This document shows positions 1 through 5,015 of a stretch of DNA of 5,015 nt, one piece after another. The DNA lies in contig JAKASC010000179.1 in NCBI GenBank assembly GCA_021828245.1, forward strand, positions 1 through 5,015, written 5' to 3'. Within the stretch, counting starts at the first letter, position 1, and every line of letters begins with the position of its first letter. Both the position numbers and the translations under genes were made by a program. The notes under the pieces were generated by a model. It saw only the letters and a program-made list of their open reading frames with translations, had not been told where the DNA came from and ran no database searches. The DNA is from Acidobacteriota bacterium (GTDB lineage Bacteria > Acidobacteriota > Terriglobia > UBA7540).

Positions 1-78
1 GTACAAAGACTGGATATCAATAAAGAGAAGAGGTTTCCTCGCGAGAGCGTGTGGCCCTGTTACGGGCAGGCTGAATAG
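1..78 (+). CDS. C-terminal end of an upstream gene (partial, unidentified)
   Basis: The first frame is open from the window edge to a TAG at 76-78 and gives 25 residues ending in WPCYGQAE. The stop lies 7 bases before the ATG at 86, the tight spacing expected inside an operon, and this is the main reason to believe it. The piece is too short to assign to a family. The second frame is also open from the window edge into the oxidoreductase, so the alternative is that these bases are an N-terminal extension of that gene. No ATG, GTG or TTG occurs in that frame before 86, so such an extension would have to start outside the window. Confidence 0.45.
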   Translation, partial: VQRLDINKEKRFPRESVWPCYGQAE

Positions 79-85
79 CGGATGT

Positions 86-549
86 ATGCAGCATACTGAA
101 CGGTTTGCGGAGAGCACGGTAGACAAAAGCCCACGTCGTGTGTTTTCAAAAACTCGCAAGGCGCGCCTGGGGTTTATTGGGGCGGGATGGTGGAGTACCA
201 CGTATTATATGCCCCTCCTCCGAAGACGACCGGATGTCGACCTCGTCGCGGTTTGTGGGTTGGACGAAGCGGTACTCCGCCGCTGCCAACGTGATTTCGG
301 GTTTGCTCTTACGACACCTGATTACCACCAACTATTGCAAGGGAGACTCAATGGCGTAATCGTCGGGTCACCGCATTCGTTACATGCTGACCATGCGCTC
401 GCGGCGTTACACGCGGGGTGCCATGTTATGGTAGAAAAGGCACTCACGACGAGCGCGAAAGCGGCACGTCAACTCGTGGCTCTGGCGAAAGAAAGAGGAT
501 TACACGTCGTTGTTCCATGCGGATGGCAATATAGGCCCATTGGTACTAA
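86..549 (+). pseudogene. Gfo/Idh/MocA oxidoreductase, N-terminal half (IS-interrupted)
   Basis: This is the NAD(P)-binding half of a Gfo/Idh/MocA-family dehydrogenase; the family oxidises or reduces hydroxyl/keto groups on sugars, inositols and related compounds in the cytoplasm. What is seen: an N-terminal tail of about 25 residues, the Rossmann dinucleotide motif GFIGAGWW (residues 29-36), an alternating beta-alpha pattern, GSPHSLHADHALAAL (94-108) and VEKAL (116-120). The last stands where the family usually has EKP, and K118 is the conserved lysine. The start at 86 is the first ATG in frame; its ribosome site is weak (AGCGGA-like). The insertion sequence enters at codon 155. The frame then runs into the element and stops at TGA 572-574 after seven foreign residues, giving a 162-residue product without the catalytic domain. 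Removing the element restores a 370-residue protein, a normal family length. The substrate cannot be told from sequence. Confidence 0.9.
547..549 (+). repeat. Target-site duplication, left copy (TAA)
   Basis: TAA directly abuts the left inverted repeat and matches TAA at 1459-1461 beyond the right one. With the preceding C the match can be read as CTAA (546-549 and 1458-1461). The symmetric ends favour the 3-bp reading, because the terminal G/C pair then belongs to the inverted repeats. Both TNA and YTAR targets are known in the IS5 family, so this does not fix the subgroup. Confidence 0.85.
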
Positions 550-567
550 GAGCTTATCCGTAAATAA
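550..567 (+). repeat. Left terminal inverted repeat (IRL)
   Basis: GAGCTTATCCGTAAATAA is the exact reverse complement of 1441-1458. Beyond the 18 matching bases the similarity is partial (3 of the next 6 positions), so the functional repeat may be slightly longer. This is the end bound by the transposase during cutting and strand transfer. Confidence 0.95.
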
Positions 568-590
568 CTATTGAATTTGCGGCGGTTTTA

Positions 591-642
591 GGAGAAGATG
601 ATGGCCCAAGATGCCGCAGATAAAATCTTGGGAAGTTTCTGA
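591..642 (+). other. Leader mini-ORF overlapping the transposase start
   Basis: GGAGAAG (591-597) lies directly before ATG ATG (598-603), which opens a 14-codon frame ending at TGA 640-642. It overlaps the start of the transposase frame at 611, whose own upstream bases hold no good ribosome site; TGA at 599-601 blocks any earlier in-frame start. Translation of the leader could lower or couple transposase initiation, or the GGAG may serve the ATG at 611 at a long spacing. Sequence alone cannot decide, and the arrangement could be chance. Confidence 0.3.
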
Positions 643-1096
643 CGCTCTTTGGATGAAGGTTGAGCCGTTGATTCCGGTTCGACAGCGGCCCCCGGGGCGA
701 AAATACAAACGCCGACCGGGCGGAGGACGGAAGCCGATGGCCGCGCGAAAAGTCTTCTCTGCGATTGTGTACGTGCTGCGGACGGGATGCCAATGGAAGG
801 CGCTGCCGCAGGAGTTCGGAAGTGCGAGTTCGATCCATAAGCATTTTCAGCAGTGGTACCGGGCCGGGTTGTTTGTCGCGCTATGGCGGTCCGGGCTGGC
901 CGAGTATGACGAGATGGAAGGCATTGCCTGGGACTGGCAAAGCGTGGACGGGGCGATGGTGAAGGCTCCCCTGGCCATCGAGTGCGTGGGCGCGAACCCC
1001 ACCGATCGGGGGAAAAAAAGGGCGCAAGCGCAGTTTATTAGTCGACGGGCGTGGCGTCCCGCTGTCGCTCGTCGCGAGCGGGGCCAACGTGCATGA
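611..1096 (+). CDS. IS5-family transposase, first frame (N-terminal part)
   Basis: This is the N-terminal part of a DDE transposase that cuts and joins the element's ends. The 161-residue product begins with a DUF4096-like helix-turn-helix region, typical of IS5-family proteins: W-x-x-V/I-E-P-L-I-P near residues 15-22, a basic proline/glycine/arginine stretch (25-42), VLRTGCQWKALP (55-66) and a helix with FQQWYRAG (79-86). It then reaches the first catalytic aspartate, D113 in SVDGAMVKAP, and the GANPTDRGK motif (127-135). After the A7 run at 1013-1019 the translation leaves the family pattern and runs through 25 unrelated residues to TGA 1094-1096. The useful homology ends at about residue 136. 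Alone it lacks the second D and the E, so it cannot transpose the element, though it could bind DNA and act as an inhibitor, as short products do in some IS families. Confidence 0.9.
   Translation: MPQIKSWEVSDALWMKVEPLIPVRQRPPGRKYKRRPGGGRKPMAARKVFSAIVYVLRTGCQWKALPQEFGSASSIHKHFQQWYRAGLFVALWRSGLAEYDEMEGIAWDWQSVDGAMVKAPLAIECVGANPTDRGKKRAQAQFISRRAWRPAVARRERGQRA
1013..1019 (+). other. A7 run at the transposase frame junction
   Basis: Seven A residues sit exactly where family similarity changes frame. In the first frame they read GGG AAA AAA AGG. If one A is skipped or lost the reading becomes GGG AAA AAA GGG CGC AAG CGC, giving GKKGRKRSLLVDGRG, the expected IS5-family continuation. The shift needed is +1 (equivalent to -2), not the -1 typical of A6G slippery sites. 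Candidates are transcriptional slippage on the A tract, +1 ribosomal frameshifting, a real one-base insertion, or a sequencing error in the homopolymer. Confidence 0.8.
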
Positions 1097-1454
1097 CGTG
1101 AAGTTGCTGGAAGCAACAATCGAGGGCGTGGTGAGCGCCCGACCTGCACCCACTCGGCGGAGGCGGCAGCATCTCTGCGCCGACGCCGGTTACAAGGGAA
1201 GGCCCGCGCAAAAGACCGCCCAGGACCATGGCTACCAACCGCATATCAAGCAGCGGCGAGAAGAAGCCCAGGCGAAACGAACCCAGCCCGGCTACCGCGC
1301 CCGTCGCTGGGTCGTGGAACGAACGCACTCGTGGCTGAATCGTTATCGTAAGCTCTTGGTGAGTTTTGAAAAGACCGAAGAAGGCTACGTGGCTCTACTC
1401 ACCCTGGCCGCGGCCATGATCTGTTGGCGCCAGACCATCATTATTTACGGATAA
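1020..1454 (+). CDS. IS5-family transposase, second frame (catalytic C-terminal part)
   Basis: Second frame of the transposase, read here from the junction after the A7 run; the first start codon for independent translation is GTG at 1089. Joined to the first 136 residues it gives a continuous protein of 280 residues, a normal length for this family. Numbered on that fusion it contains LLVDGRGVPLSLVASGAN (142-159), the second catalytic aspartate D191 in CADAGYKG, and the signature RRWVVERTHSWLNRYRKL with the catalytic glutamate E236. A hydrophobic, alanine-rich C-terminal helix follows. The TAA stop at 1452-1454 lies inside the right inverted repeat, so no base is wasted. No stop interrupts the frame between 1020 and 1089. 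If the frame join does not occur, the element is inactive in cis. Confidence 0.88.
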   Translation, partial: GRKRSLLVDGRGVPLSLVASGANVHDVKLLEATIEGVVSARPAPTRRRRQHLCADAGYKGRPAQKTAQDHGYQPHIKQRREEAQAKRTQPGYRARRWVVERTHSWLNRYRKLLVSFEKTEEGYVALLTLAAAMICWRQTIIIYG

Positions 1455-1458
1455 GCTC
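1441..1458 (-). repeat. Right terminal inverted repeat (IRR)
   Basis: TTATTTACGGATAAGCTC is the exact reverse complement of 550-567. It contains the transposase stop codon (1452-1454). The 18-bp perfect match indicates that both ends are intact. Confidence 0.95.
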
Positions 1459-1461
1459 TAA
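1459..1461 (+). repeat. Target-site duplication, right copy (TAA)
   Basis: Right copy of the TAA found at 547-549. An unaltered duplication on both sides shows simple insertion with no later flanking deletion or recombination between different copies. Confidence 0.85.
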
Positions 1462-2110
1462 GGCGAAAAGATTGATGGAACGAGGAGTGATTGGAGACAC
1501 CGAATTTGCGGCATGCCACATGGCATCGGGACTCAAAAACCTGCTTTCAGGGAAGGCCTTTGAGTTTAAGCATGCTTATGTTGCCTCGAACCTTTCGACG
1601 TGGTCGGATCCAAAGGTTTCCCATGGCGGGTACGGCTACGGCCAATTGCCACATGGGATCGGCTTGATGCTGTGGATTACTGGGCTAAAGCCGAAAACGG
1701 TATTCGCGCGAATGAGTAGCCCCGGATCAAGGGTAGATATCTACGATGCAATTAGTGTCGGCTATGAGGGCGGGGTCATTGGCACTATATCGGGTGTCGG
1801 CACGCTTCCCGTCGGTATCCCGGGCACGTTCCAGCTCGATATCCGTGTTTTCGGGAAAAGAGGCATGCTGTATCTCGATGTCGCGCGCGACCACCTTTCC
1901 TGGCATAGCCATAACGGCCGTCATGAAACTATCCCTCTTGGGCCTCAGGGAGGCGCCTACCTTTGCGACGGGCCTCCGCATCAGTTCGTTAATCTAATTC
2001 TAGGACTGACCAAGATCAATAATTCTCCCGGCGAGGTGGCTATGCATGCGGTGGAAATTCTGGACGCCGCCTATCGTTCTCATAGAAGCGGCCGAAATGA
2101 GAAGGTTTAG
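1462..2110 (+). pseudogene. Gfo/Idh/MocA oxidoreductase, C-terminal half (IS-interrupted)
   Basis: Catalytic and substrate-binding half of the oxidoreductase begun at 86, in the same frame once the IS is removed. What is seen, in reconstructed numbering: KRLMERGVIGDTEF (157-170), the loop that normally follows the Rossmann domain, then HGGYGYGQLPHGIGLMLWITGL (209-230). H219 there is the likely catalytic histidine. Next come beta strands typical of the family's C-terminal sheet, including FQLDIRVFGKRGMLYLD, and a C-terminal helix with HAVEILDAAYRS. The gene ends at TAG 2108-2110. A long frame from TTG 1424 also covers this half, but its first residues are IS sequence. A possible restart is ATG 1475 (M160 of the intact protein), without a convincing ribosome site. 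A product from there would have no cofactor-binding domain, so activity is unlikely unless the two halves complement each other. Confidence 0.9.
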
Positions 2111-2116
2111 AACCTG

Positions 2117-2126
2117 TCGGCTCACT
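2117..2126 (+). repeat. Direct repeat TCGGCTCACT, copy 1
   Basis: Exact 10-bp match to 2179-2188 in the same gap. Two identical 10-mers within 116 bp are unlikely by chance (roughly under one in a hundred for random sequence). The function is unknown. Confidence 0.5.
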
Positions 2127-2178
2127 TTGGTCTCAGCAAGGAATGCTGGGCCGAAGGCATTCAGTAAGAAACCGGTCT

Positions 2179-2188
2179 TCGGCTCACT
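2179..2188 (+). repeat. Direct repeat TCGGCTCACT, copy 2
   Basis: Second copy, followed by GG where the first has TTGG. It overlaps the right arm of the GCCGAAG/CTTCGGC hairpin, so any protein binding here would compete with the structure at the RNA or DNA level only if both are real. Confidence 0.5.
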
Positions 2189-2215
2189 GGATAAAGAATT
2201 TCCCTGGCCTTTAAT

Positions 2216-2219
2216 GAGG
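2216..2219 (+). promoter_or_regulatory. Ribosome binding site of the GH38-like gene
   Basis: GAGG lies 7 bases before ATG 2227. This supports that start, which also places the twin-arginine motif at the right distance from the N-terminus. Confidence 0.65.
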
Positions 2220-2226
2220 CTCGCTC

Positions 2227-4866
2227 ATGTTGAAAAAATTGAAAGGATCAATCAGCCGCCGAAAGTTTCTGAAAAGCGTGGTAGGCGGAAGCATTGGGGA
2301 CCTGACATTGGCTTCCTGCAAGGGAAAGCGGGGACAGGCCGTGCAAGCGCCCGCCGAGGCTTTTCTCGTCCCCAATTTCCATCCGGCGAGTTGTGGCTGG
2401 CTGGACACATTTTCTGAAGAACGCGTGTACTGTTGCAACAGCTACTTGGCACATCTCGACCGTGTCGCTTCCGATCCTACTTACAAGTTCGTGCTCTCCG
2501 AGTGCAACAACATAATTGCCATTATGAACTTCCAACCGCAGCGCATTTCGGAAATCAAGCAGAGCTGCAAGGAAAGGCGGGTCGAACTGGTCAATGCCAC
2601 TTTCAACGAAATGACCCTTAATCTTTCGGGTGGCGAAGCGCTGATCAAAGAAGGGGTGGAGGGGCTGAGGTGGCAGGAAGAAGTGATGGGATTCAGCCCG
2701 CGCTTCGTCTGGACCATTGACGAATGCGGTGTTCACGATCAGATGGGCCAGCTCTGCGCCGGCTTGGGCGTCCAAGCCATGGTCTTCTGTCGGATGAACA
2801 AAACCCACAGCGCCATTCTCTGGGCCGAATCGCCGGACGGGTCAAGGATCCTTGCGCTGTGTCCCAGAAACTACGCTGACTTTAGTCTAGTATTTCGCAC
2901 GGAAGTACCCCTGACCACGGTCCAGCTCCGGCAGCTTGAACAGGAGCTGATCGATAAAGCGAAAATAACGCCGGCGGGCGCTCCCATTCTCGTGCTTGGC
3001 GGCAGCGGCGATTACAGCCTCCCACCTCGCTATAAGGAGTATCCCAAGGAATTTCTCAAGCAATGGGAAGAAACCAATCCTGAAACAAAGCTTCGCATCG
3101 CCACAGCCGGCGAATACCTGGACGCCCTCTGGCCGGGAATTCAATCTGGAAAGATCCAAATTTTCACCATGCGTGGTGGCACCGACTATACTTTCGACTC
3201 TTTCTGGATTGAATGTCCAAAAGTTAAAACCTGGTATCGAAAGAACGAGCAGGGCCTGCAGGCGACAGAATCATTAGCGACCATCGCAAGCCTTCAATCA
3301 CCCTTTCAGTACCCAACCAAAGATCTATACGATGCGTGGATCCAGATGCTTCTGAATATGGATCGCAACTCGCTTTGGGGGTCAGCGGCGGGCATGGTCT
3401 TTGTGAGTCAGAAATCGTGGTGTGTCCAGGATCGCATGGAGTCCGTCGAGGCGATCAATAAGAAAGTTCAGGCCAGGGCGTTTAAAGCTATAAGTGCGCG
3501 AGGGGGCGATGGGGTTATATTCAACCCACTCAATTGGGAAAGGAGCGACCCCATAACCCTCAAGCTCGATCCGGGCGAAAGCGTGGATGAAATCGAATGC
3601 CAGGCGATGGCGGGAGGAGAAACGTTATGTAATCTACGTCTCGCTTCCTTCAGTACTTCTGCGGTTACGGTTCAGCGGAAAAGGCCGGCGCCGGCCAAGA
3701 AGATTCCGCTGCCTGAAATCATAGAGACCCATTACTATTCTGCCCGGATCAGCCCGAAAACCGGGGCCTTGGAAAGTCTGAAGCTAAAGCTCTCCGGGCG
3801 GGAGATGCTGGGCGCGCCGGCTAACGTGATCGTTGCCGAAAAGCCGAAAACGCAGCATGGACAACCGGGCGACTTCATGGTTCCCCGACCGGACCGCATC
3901 CGGCTGGCCTCCTCCAACGATTTCAAACCAGCAGTGTCTGCTTATTCCGGCCCGCTGGCCATGACAGTCGTAATCGAAAGTAAATTTTATGGTGGCCAGC
4001 CAAGCCGCCGGGTCATGCACTTTTATAAAGAACATCCTCGGATTGATTTCGAAACTGAGCTCCAGGACATCCCTAACCTCACCGTCGTCGTTGCTGAATT
4101 CCCATTTGCGGAAGATGTGAGCGATGTCCGACGAGGCATCCCGAACGGTTTCGATCACGCCGCCTGGGCGAAACCGAATCCCGCCTTGCACGGGTGGGCC
4201 AAGGGGATTGTCCCTGCCGTGCGCTGGATCGATTTCGGGCTTTCAGGCGGGGGTGGTATCGCCCTGCTGGACCGCGGTCTGACGGGTCGAGAGCTGGACG
4301 GCCGGACGCCCATCATTTATTTGTGCAATGCCACGAATAAATATTATACCTATCCGAATCCTTGGCTTAGCGGCAAGGGAAGGCACCACTTTGAGTACGC
4401 ACTCGTCGCGCATGAGAGTGCCTGGAAGGACGCTCGCATCCCTCAGATGGCCTGGGAATATAACAGCCCGCCACTTTGGGAGCGCGGCAGGAAGCCCGTT
4501 TCAAGCAATGCCTGGGTAGAGACCTCAAATAACCTCATCGTTCAGGTTGTCCGCCGGGAAGGGCCTGAAATTGAAATGAGGCTCCTCGAATGTTTCGGCC
4601 TGCCGGGAACAGGTGAAGTGACACTGAATTTGCCGCATCATGGCGCGACCCTCACCAATTTACGCGGAAAGAACGGCAAGCCTCTCGAAGGCGTATTACC
4701 CTACCGATTCCCACTCCGGCCCCAGCAAATTGTGACGCTGCGGTTCAGGACCGAGTCAGCAGTTGAGAAGATTGAGCCGATATTGAAATGGGATCCTCTG
4801 GTTCCCAAGTCTAAGCTCCCGGCATTGCATCAGTACGAAAGCTACGAAGGGCACCCCCCATTCTGA
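2227..4866 (+). CDS. GH38-like (alpha-mannosidase superfamily) predicted Tat-exported lipoprotein
   Basis: An 879-residue secreted protein related to glycoside hydrolase family 38, retaining enzymes that cleave alpha-mannosides with a zinc-bound active site. The N-terminus has the twin-arginine motif SRRKFLK (10-16), a short apolar stretch, and LASC (28-31), which fits a lipobox with lipid-carrying C31; it is thus predicted to be exported folded and anchored. The N-terminal GH38 domain (about 45-330) holds VPNFHPASCGW (48-58) and VWTIDECGVHDQM (161-173), where D165 sits at the nucleophile position. A middle helical domain (about 315-420) contains RGGTDYTFDSFW and MLLNMDRNSLWG. The C-terminal beta domains (about 428-840) include IFNPLNWERSD, SARISPKTGALESLKLKLSGREML and several strands. 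The usual H-x-D and the later His-Asp zinc positions are not conserved (HPAS and DRNS instead). The real substrate and even catalysis are therefore uncertain. It follows the oxidoreductase by 116 bp and probably belongs to the same sugar-degradation unit. Confidence 0.85.
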   Translation: MLKKLKGSISRRKFLKSVVGGSIGDLTLASCKGKRGQAVQAPAEAFLVPNFHPASCGWLDTFSEERVYCCNSYLAHLDRVASDPTYKFVLSECNNIIAIMNFQPQRISEIKQSCKERRVELVNATFNEMTLNLSGGEALIKEGVEGLRWQEEVMGFSPRFVWTIDECGVHDQMGQLCAGLGVQAMVFCRMNKTHSAILWAESPDGSRILALCPRNYADFSLVFRTEVPLTTVQLRQLEQELIDKAKITPAGAPILVLGGSGDYSLPPRYKEYPKEFLKQWEETNPETKLRIATAGEYLDALWPGIQSGKIQIFTMRGGTDYTFDSFWIECPKVKTWYRKNEQGLQATESLATIASLQSPFQYPTKDLYDAWIQMLLNMDRNSLWGSAAGMVFVSQKSWCVQDRMESVEAINKKVQARAFKAISARGGDGVIFNPLNWERSDPITLKLDPGESVDEIECQAMAGGETLCNLRLASFSTSAVTVQRKRPAPAKKIPLPEIIETHYYSARISPKTGALESLKLKLSGREMLGAPANVIVAEKPKTQHGQPGDFMVPRPDRIRLASSNDFKPAVSAYSGPLAMTVVIESKFYGGQPSRRVMHFYKEHPRIDFETELQDIPNLTVVVAEFPFAEDVSDVRRGIPNGFDHAAWAKPNPALHGWAKGIVPAVRWIDFGLSGGGGIALLDRGLTGRELDGRTPIIYLCNATNKYYTYPNPWLSGKGRHHFEYALVAHESAWKDARIPQMAWEYNSPPLWERGRKPVSSNAWVETSNNLIVQVVRREGPEIEMRLLECFGLPGTGEVTLNLPHHGATLTNLRGKNGKPLEGVLPYRFPLRPQQIVTLRFRTESAVEKIEPILKWDPLVPKSKLPALHQYESYEGHPPF

Positions 4867-4977
4867 CCTTAATTCAGGGGCTCTCAGCAGGCATTCCTTG
4901 TTGTCACGTTGCAAGACCCATTGGTTACAGTTGCGAAGGTGTCCTGAATTCCGTTGAAGGTTGGGCGACGATTCTCG
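4867..4977 (+). other. Downstream non-coding stretch
   Basis: No convincing reading frame or RNA gene is visible. AATTCAGG (4871-4878) and CCTGAATT (4943-4950) form an 8-bp inverted pair with a 64-base loop, which is weak. The window ends at 5015 before any next gene begins. Confidence 0.4.
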
Positions 4978-5002
4978 GACCCGATTCGAATAGAATCGGG
5001 TC
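4978..5002 (+). terminator. Perfect 10-bp hairpin, possible terminator of the unit
   Basis: GACCCGATTC (4978-4987) pairs perfectly with GAATCGGGTC (4993-5002) around a five-base loop, GAATA. It stands 112 bp after the stop of the GH38-like gene. A run of T residues directly after the stem is missing (GGCAATATTTCAA follows). It is therefore not a textbook Rho-independent terminator; it could be a bidirectional or RNA-stabilising hairpin, or an operator for a gene beyond the window. Confidence 0.5.
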
Positions 5003-5015
5003 GGCAATATTTCAA

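Larger units (their letters stand above)
550..1458 (+). mobile_element. IS5-family insertion sequence, 909 bp, complete
   Basis: A complete insertion sequence: perfect 18-bp terminal inverted repeats, a short target duplication, and a DDE transposase filling almost all of the interior. The transposase is split into two frames with a DUF4096-like N-terminal region, as in many IS5-family elements (IS427/IS1031-like groups). It lies in the same orientation as the gene it interrupts. Removing the element plus one target copy deletes 912 bp, a multiple of three, and rejoins the host frame exactly. I do not recognise the named ISfinder entry. Confidence 0.95.
2111..2226 (+). other. Gap between the oxidoreductase and the GH38-like gene
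   Basis: A non-coding spacer of 116 bp. It holds two exact copies of TCGGCTCACT (2117-2126 and 2179-2188, start-to-start 62 bp). There are also two mutually exclusive small hairpins: GAATGC/GCATTC (2141-2146 with 2157-2162) and GCCGAAG/CTTCGGC (2150-2156 with 2177-2183). No clear -35/-10 promoter and no T-rich terminator tail is visible. The repeats could be regulator half-sites or an RNA element controlling the downstream gene; this is inference. Confidence 0.4.

Noticed and set aside
1..85. A Tat-like KRRGFLARACG reading in the second frame, which would make the oxidoreductase an exported protein with a longer N-terminus
   Set aside because: No start codon occurs in that frame before 86 within the window, no hydrophobic stretch follows the arginines, and the first frame gives a plausible gene end 7 bases before ATG 86. 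It stays an outside possibility until the sequence to the left is seen.
1013..1020. A classical -1 programmed frameshift at an A6G slippery site
   Set aside because: The catalytic second frame is +1 relative to the first. A -1 shift does not lead into it.
1424..2110. A 228-codon frame starting at TTG 1424 as an independent gene
   Set aside because: Its first dozen codons are IS end sequence. The remainder is the C-terminal half of the oxidoreductase in the frame of the gene starting at 86.
2248..2808. A long minus-strand frame (186 codons) opposite the GH38-like gene
   Set aside because: It lies wholly inside a strongly supported gene with recognisable GH38 motifs. The antisense translation shows no family pattern and is a codon-bias shadow.
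3784..4191. A minus-strand frame of 135 codons
   Set aside because: It is antisense to the GH38-like C-terminal domain, with no ribosome site or recognisable domain.
2137..4899. CAAGGAATGC (2137-2146) matched by GCATTCCTTG (4890-4899) as an inverted repeat flanking the GH38-like gene
   Set aside because: A 10-bp match anywhere in a 5-kb window is expected several times by chance, and there are no duplications or transposase around this gene.
1..5015. CRISPR array, tRNA/rRNA, toxin-antitoxin or defence system
   Set aside because: No spaced repeat array, cloverleaf-like segment or small paired gene module was found. All substantial frames are explained by the oxidoreductase, the IS and the GH38-like gene.

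Overview
The window carries one co-directional (+ strand) gene set. It looks like a carbohydrate-related operon from an environmental, moderately GC-rich bacterium. An NAD(P)-dependent Gfo/Idh/MocA-type sugar oxidoreductase is followed by a large exported GH38-like (alpha-mannosidase superfamily) protein with a twin-arginine signal. From memory, this pairing and the GH38-like variant with the HPASCGW motif resemble Acidobacteriota and Planctomycetota/Verrucomicrobiota proteins. That taxonomic hint is weak and unverified.

Layout: bases 1-78 are probably the last 25 codons of an upstream gene. A reading frame for a 370-residue Gfo/Idh/MocA oxidoreductase starts at 86, but it is split by a 909-bp IS5-family insertion sequence (550-1458). 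The element has perfect 18-bp terminal inverted repeats and is flanked by a TAA target duplication (CTAA if one ambiguous base is counted). Removing the element plus one target copy takes out 912 bp, which is 304 codons. This rejoins the two oxidoreductase halves in frame at residue 155, between the Rossmann domain and the catalytic C-terminal domain. The insertion therefore looks clean and recent, with no further decay of the host gene.

The IS encodes a DDE transposase in two frames (611-1096 and the frame open from 1020 to 1454). The frames meet at an A7 run (1013-1019). Reading six A residues instead of seven gives a continuous 280-residue transposase with D113, D191 and E236. The element may therefore use +1 frameshifting or transcriptional slippage, or it may carry a one-base inactivating insertion.

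A 116-bp gap (2111-2226) with a 10-bp direct repeat and competing small hairpins leads to the 879-residue GH38-like protein (2227-4866), predicted to be a Tat-exported lipoprotein. It keeps the overall GH38 domain order and the nucleophile-position aspartate. Two of the usual zinc-ligand positions appear to be replaced. A 10-bp perfect hairpin (4978-5002) lies downstream and may end the transcription unit.

I see no tRNA, rRNA, CRISPR array or defence system, and no clear case for a wholly new system. The items most worth a second look are the metal-site-divergent GH38-like lipoprotein and the reconstructable IS-split oxidoreductase.
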